A stretch of DNA of 31,649 nt from the IMG/VR virus record IMGVR_UViG_3300025132_000170, positions 1 to 31,649 of that record; one strand, given 5' to 3'. Under the pieces are notes generated by a model. It searched no databases. It saw only the letters and a program-made list of their open reading frames with translations, and was not told the origin of the DNA. Below, one piece after another: positions 7,982-14,860 of this stretch (positions within the stretch are counted from its first letter, which is position 1; each line of letters opens with the position of its first letter). Made by a program: the position numbers and the translations under genes. Source of the DNA: a virus.

Positions 7982-8433
7982 GGAATATACCTCGTTTTGC
8001 CATTTTGGTCTTTGTAAGCTTTTAAAAATTGTTTTCTGTTTTTTTCACTTGAATAAGAAACGTGAATCCATCCACTGTTAGGGTCTGACTCTTTGTAGAA
8101 CTCTAAAATAAGCTGATCAAAATCGTAGTTTTTATTTATATGTTCAGCTAATTTTTTATTATCTAACCCTTGAATTTCAAAATCTGCCGCCTCTCCTTTA
8201 CAATGTTGTGATTTAGCACTTGATCCTATTCTTTTTGAGAGTTCAACACTACGAAATCCAGAAGATATAGTCACAGGCATTTCAAAACGATCTCTTATTG
8301 GTTGTAATACTTTTTCACATAATTTTTTAAGACACAATATTTGTTGCTGATTAGGTTTGTTATTAATACCTAAACGAGTTGCAGTTTGTGACTTTGTCAT
8401 TTCTGATAATGTAAAATTAGGTGTTAGCTTCAT
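7972..8433 (-). CDS. Peptidase M15 (D-Ala-D-Ala carboxypeptidase-like) endolysin
   Basis: The 153-residue protein matches the single-domain M15A family. Residues 1-15 are the usual FTLSEM start. ISSGFRS (56-62) precedes the zinc ligands H77 and D84 (SQHCKGEAADFEI) and H124 (GWIHVSY), with E111 as the likely catalytic base (LILEFY). Such enzymes cut peptide cross-links of peptidoglycan during lysis. Cytoplasmic until released, since no signal peptide is seen. Two small membrane ORFs lie just upstream with overlaps, a lysis-cassette arrangement. Confidence 0.85.
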   Translation of the reverse strand: MKLTPNFTLSEMTKSQTATRLGINNKPNQQQILCLKKLCEKVLQPIRDRFEMPVTISSGFRSVELSKRIGSSAKSQHCKGEAADFEIQGLDNKKLAEHINKNYDFDQLILEFYKESDPNSGWIHVSYSSEKNRKQFLKAYKDQNGKTRYIPCQ

Positions 8434-8569
8434 TGTTAATTTTTCTCATAAAAAAGTTTATTGGAGCAGAAATGGTTGCCCAAATCGCCCAAACAGAAAA
8501 GAAAAATATAAAAATAAAAATAAATACTGTATATACTAAAAAATCCAACAAAGCATCAATAAGGTACAT
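8417..8569 (-). CDS. Small membrane protein next to endolysin, holin candidate (50 aa)
   Basis: ATG at 8569 opens a 50-residue frame whose stop overlaps the endolysin start by 17 nt. Residues about 9-36 are almost wholly hydrophobic (DFLVYTVFIFIFIFFFSVWA, then IWATISAPI), followed by a short positive tail (NFFMRKIN). One transmembrane helix with a cytoplasmic basic tail fits a small holin or lysis regulator. No clear Shine-Dalgarno is present, but the start lies inside the preceding membrane ORF, allowing coupled translation. Evidence is topology and position only. Confidence 0.5.
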   Translation of the reverse strand: MYLIDALLDFLVYTVFIFIFIFFFSVWAIWATISAPINFFMRKINNEANT

Positions 8570-8649
8570 AATACAAGTACTATAAAGTCTTTATTAGTTT
8601 TATACAAGTTTTTTATATTTTCTATGTGAAATTTAATTTTATCTAGCAT
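8536..8649 (-). CDS. Tiny membrane protein overlapping the 8417-8569 ORF (37 aa)
   Basis: ATG at 8649 has an AAGGAG Shine-Dalgarno 9 nt upstream, inside the end of the preceding gene. The 37-residue product has a charged N-terminal half (MLDKIKFHIENIKNLYKTNK) and a hydrophobic end (DFIVLVLCTLLMLCWIF) that could span a membrane. It overlaps the next ORF by 34 nt in another frame. Together the two look like a lysis-associated membrane pair; alternatively one may be a leader that couples translation of the other. Confidence 0.5.
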   Translation of the reverse strand: MLDKIKFHIENIKNLYKTNKDFIVLVLCTLLMLCWIF

Positions 8650-8963
8650 CTCCATCTTCTCCTTGCTTGACATATTCTTTTATTAGGTGTCTTGCGACAG
8701 TTAACATTGTGCATTTTCATTTGACCTAAACTTCTAGCACAATATGACTTTCTTCTTTTTGCTCTAGACTTAGTTGGTTTTTTTTCAGTAACTGCTGTTT
8801 TAAGCTTTGAGCCTGGATTTAACCTTCTATAAGCTTTTACACCTGCTTCGGTCATACCCGCACCTGATTTAGTTGGTCTAAAGTTTTTTTTATTTCGAGA
8901 AGGCATTCCTCCCTTCTTTAGACCAAACAAATCAAGATCGCCGTAATAAAGCATACTATCCAT
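8643..8963 (-). CDS. Basic Cys protein, DUF6321-like
   Basis: The 106-residue protein begins with LFGLKKGGMPSRNK (a Gly-Gly motif of the kind repeated in this module). It continues with GMTEAGVKAYRRLNPGSKLK and an Arg/Lys-rich part containing KSYCARSLGQMKMHNVNC, then ICQARRRWRC at the C-terminus. The SxCARxxGQM...RRRWRC pattern fits small viral proteins grouped as DUF6321, as I recall. Four Cys could bind zinc. Very high positive charge suggests contact with packaged DNA. It overlaps the next upstream gene by 8 nt. Confidence 0.65.
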   Translation of the reverse strand: MDSMLYYGDLDLFGLKKGGMPSRNKKNFRPTKSGAGMTEAGVKAYRRLNPGSKLKTAVTEKKPTKSRAKRRKSYCARSLGQMKMHNVNCRKTPNKRICQARRRWRC

Positions 8964-9570
8964 AATATACTGTAGCAGAAGTTACTGTTCCTGCAGGCAT
9001 TTTTATATAAGAACCCAAGGTTGAGTTTTTTCTAAATAAAATACCCGCATCAGGAATGTAAGGCTCAATGTAATCTTTTGTGGTAGTTGCAACAGTATAG
9101 AAGAATAAAACATCTCCTGTTGGACTACCTAAAGCAAAAGAAACATCACCAATAGTGCCACCTGTAGTAATTTGAGCCCCTTTGACTCTATTTGCTCCTG
9201 CAAATATTACACCTGCAGTTTCAGCAGAATTACCTGCTGAAGTGTTAGTGCCTACCGCTCCACTAGTAGCGATTTGTGTTACAGTAGCAAAATATTTGGT
9301 TGTAGAAACAGTATTTGCATTTGGTCCAGCAATCGTTTCAGATTGAACTGCACCATTAGCATCTGTACCTGTTATTGTAAAATTCACACCAGATATATTT
9401 CCTGAAGATGTAAGAGTAATCAATGTGACAGTATTTGTACCTGCAAAAGTAGCGGCAGTACCCGCTAAAGTCATATCTCCTGCACCACCTAAAGTTTGAG
9501 CCGCCGCAACGCTAGTCGCACTAGCGGCGGCTGGTTTAAAAGATTTGACCTGTAATTGATATTCACCCAT
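8956..9570 (-). CDS. Virion structural protein, Ala/Thr/Gly-rich beta protein
   Basis: The 204-residue protein is low in charge and rich in Ala, Thr, Gly and Val, for example MTLAGTAATFAGTNTVTLIT and SGNISGVNFTITGTDANGAV. It looks like an all-beta domain without Cys, signal peptide or catalytic motif. Position between capsid-side and tail-side genes suggests a head decoration or tail surface protein. The neighbour upstream ends 10 nt away. I know no specific family; call rests on composition and context. Confidence 0.6.
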   Translation of the reverse strand: MGEYQLQVKSFKPAAASATSVAAAQTLGGAGDMTLAGTAATFAGTNTVTLITLTSSGNISGVNFTITGTDANGAVQSETIAGPNANTVSTTKYFATVTQIATSGAVGTNTSAGNSAETAGVIFAGANRVKGAQITTGGTIGDVSFALGSPTGDVLFFYTVATTTKDYIEPYIPDAGILFRKNSTLGSYIKMPAGTVTSATVYYG

Positions 9571-9579
9571 TTTTTACTC

Positions 9580-10317
9580 CTATCTATCAGATGCGGCAAA
9601 CATATAATCAAGTGTTGTAATTTTAGTTCCAGTAGCATTACCTGATAAAGACATTGCCGCTATCGTTAAAATTTCATCACTAGGAATATTAGCTGTGTGA
9701 GTAGCAACTAATTTTCTGTTGACAAAAAATTCAACTTGTCCAGTATGGTTAGAATCTTTAGGACCTTGAACTCTAATACTTAATGTAACATCAGTATCAT
9801 TGGTCATATCAATACCAGAATCTGTTGAAGTTTCTGTACCATCTTTTTCAGTTTTACACAGAATGGATGCATCGCCATCATCTTTTTGAAACACAATTCT
9901 ATCTGCCGCTGTAAGCATAGCTTCAGGGTTAGTTGCAAAATTTACAGTAAATCCAAAACATAGATCAGTATCAGTTACATCAGATGTTCTAACTTTTGTT
10001 TCAAACCAAAGGTCTTTATTTTCTTGAACTTGAAATATCTCATTCTTTTGAATAGAAGCACCATCATTGTCTGTAGTGCCTGCTGAAGATAGGTTTACTA
10101 AACCATTCAATTGATCATCTGCAATCGCTACTGATGCTCCTGAGTCTTTTACAACTGTCCATCTATGACCTGTAGCAGAGTCAAAAGCAACTCTATCAAA
10201 ATCATCAAAATAAACAACATAATCAGGATTTTTATCAATTGGTAAATCCTTAAACCATTTTTTATTGTCATTTACACCCGCAAATAAAATCGGACCTGTA
10301 AAATGTACGCCTGCCAT
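9580..10317 (-). CDS. Virion structural protein, lectin-like jelly-roll candidate
   Basis: The 245-residue protein has YFDDFDRVAFDSATGHRW near residue 36, ENKDLWFETKVRTSD near 100 and LSIRVQGPKDSNHTGQVEFF near 180. The DLWFETKV and VEFFVNRKLVATHTA stretches resemble strands of concanavalin-A-like (laminin G-type) sandwiches that occur as phage surface proteins. It is the first minus-strand gene after the reversed cassette and has AGGAGAAAACT before the ATG. A capsid or tail surface carbohydrate-contacting role is possible; family assignment is tentative. Confidence 0.6.
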   Translation of the reverse strand: MAGVHFTGPILFAGVNDNKKWFKDLPIDKNPDYVVYFDDFDRVAFDSATGHRWTVVKDSGASVAIADDQLNGLVNLSSAGTTDNDGASIQKNEIFQVQENKDLWFETKVRTSDVTDTDLCFGFTVNFATNPEAMLTAADRIVFQKDDGDASILCKTEKDGTETSTDSGIDMTNDTDVTLSIRVQGPKDSNHTGQVEFFVNRKLVATHTANIPSDEILTIAAMSLSGNATGTKITTLDYMFAASDR

Positions 10318-10336
10318 AGTTTTCTCCTAGGTTAAA

Positions 10337-10379
10337 AAATGTAGTCCTCTAGGGTGGTCAGCCAAGCCTGTCTACATTT
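10337..10379 (-). promoter_or_regulatory. Structured leader before the 9580-10317 gene
   Basis: An 8-bp perfect inverted repeat (AAATGTAG 10337-10344, CTACATTT 10372-10379) encloses 27 nt. Inside the minus-strand transcript, AGG/CCT and TGG/CCA can pair around a CTGA loop, giving a stacked imperfect hairpin. It lies 20 nt upstream of the first gene of this minus-strand block, so it may be a 5' leader, transcript stabiliser or processing site. Confidence 0.45.
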
Positions 10380-10438
10380 AGTTTATATAATCTTGGTTAT
10401 TTAATTGTACTCTTTATAAAAAAAAAGTAAATATTCTG

Positions 10439-10472
10439 TTGACATCACATTTAGATGTGATATATATATAAT
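10439..10472 (+). promoter_or_regulatory. Promoter with palindromic operator (site 1)
   Basis: TTGACA at 10439-10444 is a perfect -35 box. A TATATA/TATAAT-rich stretch follows at 10461-10472. Between them lies a palindrome, ATCACAT-TTAG-ATGTGAT (10444-10461), whose arms match over 7 bp. Bound protein there would block RNA polymerase. It drives the plus-strand cassette starting at 10499. Three related sites occur elsewhere in the window. Confidence 0.75.
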
Positions 10473-10498
10473 ATAATATTAATTTTACGGAGAAAAAA

Positions 10499-10807
10499 AT
10501 GAATAAAATACAAACAGCAAAAGTTAATACAAAACTTCAAAGAAAAATTGATGGTGAATTTATTCACGATATTCCTGGATATGAAGGGTATCACGGAATA
10601 GTTACTAATCTTGTGAATGGAAATGTATATAGATTTATGAGATACGATTTAAATGGCAATATGGGTTCTTACTATGTCTTAAAAAATCATTCTTCTGGAG
10701 AATTCGTTATGAACACACCAGAAAATACAAAATGTAATTTATTATGGGGTAAGGTTACAACTTTTGGCTCTATGTCTTGTATAAAAATTTTTGTATCTCA
10801 AAACTAA
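10499..10807 (+). CDS. Small protein of unknown function, first gene of reversed cassette
   Basis: The 102-residue protein is translated from an ATG behind ACGGAG with an A-rich spacer. It contains IPGYEGYHGIVTNLVNGNVY (residues 25-44), faintly like the IxGYEGYYxVSN of NUMOD4 modules in homing endonucleases, but no nuclease domain is present. No membrane segment is seen. It is preceded by an operator-bearing promoter and followed by a predicted pseudoknot that starts right after its stop codon. Early expression is likely from the promoter type; function unknown. Confidence 0.7.
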   Translation: MNKIQTAKVNTKLQRKIDGEFIHDIPGYEGYHGIVTNLVNGNVYRFMRYDLNGNMGSYYVLKNHSSGEFVMNTPENTKCNLLWGKVTTFGSMSCIKIFVSQN

Positions 10808-10839
10808 ATGGTTAAGGGGCTATACCATAAATTAGCCCC
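10808..10839 (+). promoter_or_regulatory. Predicted intercistronic H-type pseudoknot, copy 1
   Basis: Stem 1 pairs ATGGT (10808-10812) with ACCAT (10824-10828). Stem 2 pairs GGGGCTA (10816-10822) with TAGCCCC (10833-10839). Loops are TAA, T and AAAT. The order ABA'B' is that of an H-type pseudoknot. It begins immediately after the upstream stop codon, 22 nt before the next start. A related element with a different second stem occurs at 11048-11077. Confidence 0.55.
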
Positions 10840-10860
10840 CAAAAAACAACGGAGAAAAAA

Positions 10861-11055
10861 ATGATTGATATTTTAAATGATATAAAAAAATTGGAAGATA
10901 TTGAGTTGGCTATTTCAGAATTGTATCTATGTCAAAATCGCAATGAGATGGACAGACAAAATAAAGCTACAACAGAATATATCCATTCAAAAATTAAGAA
11001 ATTAATAATTGAAAAAAGATCACAGATCAATAGATTTGAAATAATCAATGGTTGA
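10861..11055 (+). CDS. Small helical protein, unknown function
   Basis: The 64-residue protein starts at an ATG preceded by AACAACGGAGAAAAAA. It is predicted to be mostly helical and charged, with ILNDIKKLEDIELAISELYL at the N-terminus and IHSKIKKLIIEKRSQINRF at the C-terminus, possibly two packed helices. One Cys (residue 24). Its last codons (AAT GGT TGA) form the first strand of the second predicted pseudoknot. No known family recognised. Confidence 0.65.
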   Translation: MIDILNDIKKLEDIELAISELYLCQNRNEMDRQNKATTEYIHSKIKKLIIEKRSQINRFEIING

Positions 11056-11077
11056 TTGGTCACACCATAAGTTGACC
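11048..11077 (+). promoter_or_regulatory. Predicted intercistronic H-type pseudoknot, copy 2
   Basis: Stem 1 is again ATGGT (11048-11052) with ACCAT (11064-11068). Stem 2 is GGTCA (11058-11062) with TGACC (11073-11077), different in sequence from copy 1 but still paired. Loops are TGATT, C and AAGT. The upstream stop codon lies inside loop 1. The next gene starts 22 nt later behind the same ACGGAG leader. Confidence 0.55.
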
Positions 11078-11098
11078 TCATAACAAACGGAGAAAAAA

Positions 11099-11326
11099 AT
11101 GGTAAATACTAAAGAATATTATTATGAACAAGAGTGCAGAGATATCTCTGAACTAATTCAAACATATGTTGGTAAAACGAAAAACCCACATACTAAGATC
11201 ATTGAAATAACTAACAAGGTTCAAGATAAACTTAGTGAACCTACATTTCACGATTTTGATGATATAGAAGATATGGTTAAAGATTATTGTATTGAGAAAC
11301 ATCTTGAGAAAAGTTGGGATAAATGA
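11099..11326 (+). CDS. Small acidic protein, unknown function
   Basis: The 75-residue protein has the shared leader ACGGAGAAAAAAATG at its start. It is charged and probably helical (YYYEQECRDISELIQTYVGK, then FDDIEDMVKDYCIEKHLEK), net acidic, with two Cys. No membrane segment or known motif. Its stop overlaps the next start by 4 nt (ATGA), so the two are translationally coupled. Possibly a small host-takeover or inhibitor protein by analogy with early phage genes, but nothing in the sequence proves this. Confidence 0.65.
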   Translation: MVNTKEYYYEQECRDISELIQTYVGKTKNPHTKIIEITNKVQDKLSEPTFHDFDDIEDMVKDYCIEKHLEKSWDK

Positions 11327-11562
11327 CAAAAAAATATATACACATAAATCAACATAAAATAAGAAGTAATTTAAAAAATAAATTAAATGAACCTGTAATA
11401 ACAGTTAAAACCAGTAAACAAAATATTTATGGTCACGAAGTCACCATTCTTGGTGAATCAAAAATATTGTATGGAGGAAACGATAAACCAATTCTTAGTT
11501 GTGGAGCTAGAGTGGTTATAGAAACACATAGTGATGTTTTAATAGATGGAAAAAAAATATAA
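11323..11562 (+). CDS. Small basic beta-rich protein, unknown function
   Basis: The 79-residue protein overlaps the previous gene by 4 nt. The first part is basic (KKYIHINQHKIRSNLKNKLN). The rest is strand-like with Gly turns: PVITVKTSKQNIYGHEVTIL, GESKILYGG, PILSCGARVVIETHSDVLID. That pattern fits a small beta-barrel. It ends 8 nt before the next operator-promoter. No family recognised. Confidence 0.65.
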   Translation: MTKKYIHINQHKIRSNLKNKLNEPVITVKTSKQNIYGHEVTILGESKILYGGNDKPILSCGARVVIETHSDVLIDGKKI

Positions 11563-11570
11563 AACTTTAG

Positions 11571-11612
11571 TTGACATCACATTTAGATGTGATATTAATT
11601 AGATAATATTAA
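11571..11612 (+). promoter_or_regulatory. Promoter with palindromic operator (site 2)
   Basis: TTGACA (11571-11576) is followed by the same ATCACAT-TTAG-ATGTGAT palindrome (11576-11593) as at 10444, then an A/T-rich -10 region (TATTAAT, GATAAT). The match to site 1 is exact through the end of the palindrome. It drives the short gene at 11628. Confidence 0.7.
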
Positions 11613-11627
11613 TCAATAAGGAAAAAT

Positions 11628-11786
11628 ATGAAAGATATCAAACTCAATAAAAAAGAAGTTCAAGTTTTGCAAGACATCATTGCATATTGGATACTTAAAG
11701 TTAATGATGAAAACTGGGTTTTTGATAATGGAGACCGATACCATCATCAAGTTGATAAAATACTAGATAAATTAAAAATCTGGTAA
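11628..11786 (+). CDS. Small protein with own promoter (52 aa)
   Basis: ATG at 11628 follows AAGGAAAAAT, a good ribosome-binding site. The 52-residue product reads MKDIKLNKKEVQVLQDIIAY, then WILKVNDENWVF and a helical end HHQVDKILDKLKIW. It has a helix-loop-helix look and no Cys. It is flanked by an operator-promoter and a strong terminator, so it is a complete one-gene transcription unit. Function unknown; a small regulator of host or phage functions is possible. Confidence 0.7.
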   Translation: MKDIKLNKKEVQVLQDIIAYWILKVNDENWVFDNGDRYHHQVDKILDKLKIW

Positions 11787-11817
11787 AAAAAAAGGGGACT
11801 TTCGTCCCCTTTTCTTT
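11786..11817. terminator. Bidirectional Rho-independent terminator
   Basis: GGGGAC (11794-11799) pairs with GTCCCC (11804-11809) around a TTTC loop, extended by AAAA/TTTT. It is followed by T-rich sequence on the plus strand and a run of at least eight T on the minus strand. It separates the end of the plus-strand cassette from the end of the capsid gene, serving both directions. Confidence 0.9.
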
Positions 11818-11838
11818 AACGGAAAAAAATAAAAAATA

Positions 11839-12750
11839 TTAAGCCGCACCAGGTGAGCCAAAAATTCCTCTTGGATCAGAAAATCCGAAAGAATATCTTT
11901 CTCTCGCCTTAAACCTAACATTACCAGTATCAAAGTCACCTTCGATAGCAGTTTTGATAGGGCTTCTAACGAATTGTTTCAATCCATTAGGTGCATCCGT
12001 CATAATAAAGAAAGCATCAGTATCTGTCAAGTAATGATTTACTCTATAACCTTGAGGGATCATTCCCATTGAAGCCATAGCATTAATGTCATTATCTGCA
12101 GTTGCCACTCTTTGTGGTGATGTTAAAATTCTTTCCGCTGTGAACTGAAGTTCTTTTGGAATAATTAGTTTAACACCTTGCATTGCAATTTTTAGACCTC
12201 TCTCATCAACAAAAGCGGCAATATCAATTAAAGATTGCTCTAATGAAGTTTCGGATAAGTCAGCGGCAGTTGCTAGTTCGTTTGCAAATACACCACCAGT
12301 AGCTAGAGGGTGAGCAGTAGAACAAAGTTCCACACCATCACCACCAGCAAAGCTTGAATTGAATGCATTGTTAAGTACATTCGCCGCTTTAACTTGTTTA
12401 GTGTTTGCCATTGAACGAGCTAATGCTCTAGTATAACGAGCCGCTAATCTGTCATACAGATTATCTTCAATTGCTTCTTCAGTGATAGCAAATGCCATAG
12501 CAATAGTTTCGTGAGTATATCTAGCAGTGAAAGATTCAGTTGCTTGATCAAATGTGACCCCTGCACCTTCTTCTTTAACTGGAGCACTCGCAAAACCAGT
12601 AAGCATTACTTCTTCTTCAAAAGCTCTATCAGATGCTTCTGCTACAAAGATTTCTGCGTGTTCGTTTTCGTATCTATTATATTCTAAGCCAAAGAGAGCA
12701 TTTAAACCTGGTTCTAACTCTTTGACCAATTGTGATCTTGAAATAGCCAT
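11839..12750 (-). CDS. Major capsid protein
   Basis: The 303-residue protein has features of Mu gpT-like marine phage capsid proteins. An N-terminal arm LVKELEPGLNALFGLEYNRY comes first, then EEAIEDNLYDRLAARYTRAL and the hallmark STAHPLATGGVFANE (around residue 142). A C-terminal ARERYSFGFSDPRGIFGSPG ends the protein. It would form the icosahedral shell by HK97-fold hexamers and pentamers. It sits next to a decoration-like protein and downstream of scaffold and portal genes, a typical head module order. The gene ends just before a strong terminator. Confidence 0.88.
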   Translation of the reverse strand: MAISRSQLVKELEPGLNALFGLEYNRYENEHAEIFVAEASDRAFEEEVMLTGFASAPVKEEGAGVTFDQATESFTARYTHETIAMAFAITEEAIEDNLYDRLAARYTRALARSMANTKQVKAANVLNNAFNSSFAGGDGVELCSTAHPLATGGVFANELATAADLSETSLEQSLIDIAAFVDERGLKIAMQGVKLIIPKELQFTAERILTSPQRVATADNDINAMASMGMIPQGYRVNHYLTDTDAFFIMTDAPNGLKQFVRSPIKTAIEGDFDTGNVRFKARERYSFGFSDPRGIFGSPGAA

Positions 12751-12761
12751 ATATTACCTCT

Positions 12762-13340
12762 CTATGTTAGACCGCCACTTTGGCGATAAAAGTGATTATT
12801 AATTCTAACTAAGACATTAGCATTAGCTGAAGTAGTATCGTCATTGTTAGGGTCTTGGCTTATATCAACTGCCATTACCATAAATGTTGACGCACTATCA
12901 CCTGTGCTTACATCTAGTTGAACTTTTGAAATACCTGTAACAGTATTACCAGTTACATTAGTTACAGAATAGTTCTTAAACAATTCTGATCTAGTGAATG
13001 CCGCATCGGCATCCATAAGAAACAATGTATCAGGATCATCAATTACATTTGCAACAATGTCATCTGCATTGATTGAACCTGGGTAAAAATTACTAAAGGT
13101 AGGTTTTTGTGTTGTTGGGTCTGTATAAAAACACCCATTGAATACACCGACAACGTGATCTGAAGTACCTGCACTATGTCTAGCTACATTACCTGTAGAA
13201 GTAGGGACAACTAAGTCACCTTGAAATATTGCAGTACCTTCATTTTGTTTTATCGTATATCTGTTTTGGGCATTATTCCACGGAGCACCATTCAACGATC
13301 TGTATGGTCTTAGACCAAACTTTTCAGCTACATTAGCCAT
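12762..13340 (-). CDS. Head decoration-like structural protein
   Basis: The 192-residue protein begins with FGLRPYRSLNGAPWNNAQNR and later has AIFQGDLVVPTSTGNVARHS and VVGVFNGCFYTDPTTQKPTF. The FGLRPxRxLxG...YxI...IFxGDxV pattern is, from memory, a marine phage head protein lying beside the capsid gene. It looks all-beta. Likely decorates or stabilises the capsid; alternative is a capsid-associated fibre. It is 11 nt from the capsid gene, with GGAGATAAC before its start. Confidence 0.7.
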   Translation of the reverse strand: MANVAEKFGLRPYRSLNGAPWNNAQNRYTIKQNEGTAIFQGDLVVPTSTGNVARHSAGTSDHVVGVFNGCFYTDPTTQKPTFSNFYPGSINADDIVANVIDDPDTLFLMDADAAFTRSELFKNYSVTNVTGNTVTGISKVQLDVSTGDSASTFMVMAVDISQDPNNDDTTSANANVLVRINNHFYRQSGGLT

Positions 13341-13398
13341 ATGTTATCTCCTTTGATAATTAAATTAAACAAATATAGCGATGGCTTTTATCAAAAAA

Positions 13399-13869
13399 TT
13401 ATGATTTACGACCACCACCAAAAGTTACACGAGATTGTCTGTTAATATTAACAGGCATCTCAGGTCGTTGTTCCCTCAGAATGTCATTATCAACGGCTTT
13501 AACTTGGTCAGCAGTAATATTTTGAAAATACTGCTTGCGTTGTTCTACAATTTCTTCAGGTATTCTCGCCAACACGAGACCACCAACCCCAATTAACCCC
13601 TGATATTGACCTTGTCGGATAACTGGGTAATCGTGATCTCCCAAAGTATTTTTTACTTCTTCTGATCTTACAAATTCCCAACCTTCTCTGAGTTTTTTAG
13701 ATACATTAGCTGTATCCTGTGAACCCATAAATTCGGTTCTTATCCAACGATGCACATAACCTTTCGGTGCAGGAGGAGCATCTAGACTTGACGGAGGACT
13801 CCAAGGTTTTGTTCTTTTAGTATCTTTATCCCTTGTGTCGCGTGAGGTTCTTTTAATGTTTTCGTTCAT
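13399..13869 (-). CDS. Head-module protein, unknown role
   Basis: The 156-residue protein has an Arg/Lys/Asp-rich start (RTSRDTRDKDTKRTKPW), then PPSSLDAPPAPKGYVHRWIR, REGWEFVRSEE and GLIGVGGLVLARIPEEIVEQ. It ends VTFGGGRKS. This conserved pattern lies between scaffold and capsid genes in many marine phages; I know no demonstrated function. The GVGGLVLA stretch is short and not a membrane helix. A head-assembly accessory role is the best guess. The gap to the upstream scaffold gene is one nucleotide. Confidence 0.65.
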   Translation of the reverse strand: MNENIKRTSRDTRDKDTKRTKPWSPPSSLDAPPAPKGYVHRWIRTEFMGSQDTANVSKKLREGWEFVRSEEVKNTLGDHDYPVIRQGQYQGLIGVGGLVLARIPEEIVEQRKQYFQNITADQVKAVDNDILREQRPEMPVNINRQSRVTFGGGRKS

Positions 13870-13870
13870 T

Positions 13871-14851
13871 TTACTTCCTTACGTGTTTTGCATATTCTTC
13901 TAGTGGCACTCCTAATTTTTTGGCAATAGCCACCTGTGATTGAGTGAGTTTCACAGTTTTGCGACCCATCTGTTTTCTACCAGCAGATGCCACAGTTTGA
14001 ATCGGTTTATTATCATTAGCAAACTTCTGAGGAAAGTATCCCCTCATTTGTTTGTCAATCTCATTGTAATATTCCTCTGACTCTGAGTCAAACCCTTGCT
14101 CTATCAAATCTTGATGGATGCCAAAAGCAGTGTTTGTCATAGCCTTATCATTACCGAACCAAGTGTTTTTTTGTGCCCACTCTTGAGCTTTTTCGCTTGG
14201 TGGTGGTGGAGGATTTTGTTGCTGAATTGGTTGTTGTTGCACTAATTGTTGATTAGGAGTTTCTTCTTGCTTTGTTTGTTGTACTTTTTTTTCTTTTTCT
14301 TGTTTTTGTTGCTCTGCTAATATTCTTGACTTTTCTTTCTCTACGGCAAGACTAGTTAATTTATCATTAGCATCCATAATGCCTTGAGTGTCATTATTCT
14401 CTATAGCCAATTTAAGGTTGTGTTTTACTTGTTCTCTTTGAGCATCAATTCTTGCATCAAATTCTTTGACATAATTATCATCAACAATAGCTGATTTTTT
14501 TTCTACATCAGAGTATTTTTTTTGTAAACCTTTTGCATAATCTAAAGCGGCTTTTTCTCTTCTTTCCGCTTCTCTATATTTTCTTGTGAGTTGATCAATT
14601 CTTTTTTGAACATTGTCAGATATTTTATTTAGATTATCCTGTTCAGGTTCTTCTTGCTTTTCTTGCTTTTCTTCGGTTTCAGGTTCTTGTTCTAGTTTTT
14701 TTGCCTTTACAGAGGCTTTTATTGGATCATTGTAACCAAGGTCAACTTCACCAATTTCAGGTTTTGTGTTTGGTTCTTGTTTTTCTTCAATTTGAATGTC
14801 AGTTTCCTGAGCATCATCTGTGTCAAGTTCTACTTTGTTTTCTTCTGCCAT
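13871..14851 (-). CDS. Capsid scaffolding protein
   Basis: The 326-residue protein is acidic at the start (LDTDDAQETDIQIEEKQE). A long coiled-coil follows (about residues 75-200, KRIDQLTRKYREAERREKAA then QKEKEKKVQQTKQEE), then a Gln/Pro-rich linker. A C-terminal domain has EWAQKNTWFGNDKAMTNTAF and YNEIDKQMRGYFPQKFAND. That C-terminal NxWFG...I...L...G...YxxID pattern is typical of phage scaffolds. It would guide capsid assembly and leave before DNA packaging. Position upstream of the capsid gene agrees. Confidence 0.82.
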   Translation of the reverse strand: MAEENKVELDTDDAQETDIQIEEKQEPNTKPEIGEVDLGYNDPIKASVKAKKLEQEPETEEKQEKQEEPEQDNLNKISDNVQKRIDQLTRKYREAERREKAALDYAKGLQKKYSDVEKKSAIVDDNYVKEFDARIDAQREQVKHNLKLAIENNDTQGIMDANDKLTSLAVEKEKSRILAEQQKQEKEKKVQQTKQEETPNQQLVQQQPIQQQNPPPPPSEKAQEWAQKNTWFGNDKAMTNTAFGIHQDLIEQGFDSESEEYYNEIDKQMRGYFPQKFANDNKPIQTVASAGRKQMGRKTVKLTQSQVAIAKKLGVPLEEYAKHVRK

Positions 14852-14860
14852 AATTACTCC

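Noticed and set aside
10444-10461. The operator palindrome as a CRP/FNR site
   Set aside because: The arms run ATCACAT...ATGTGAT with a 4-nt spacer, the reverse orientation and wrong spacing for TGTGA-N6-TCACA, and it is not TTGAT-N4-ATCAA.
10499-10807. NUMOD4-type homing endonuclease fragment
   Set aside because: Only one short stretch resembles NUMOD4; no HNH or GIY-YIG part is present in the gene or next to it.
10816-10845. GGGGCTA...TAGCCCC as a Rho-independent terminator
   Set aside because: The stem is followed by CAAAAAAC, with no T-run on the plus strand, and a gene of the same operon follows. The interleaved ATGGT/ACCAT pairing repeated at the second site fits a pseudoknot better.
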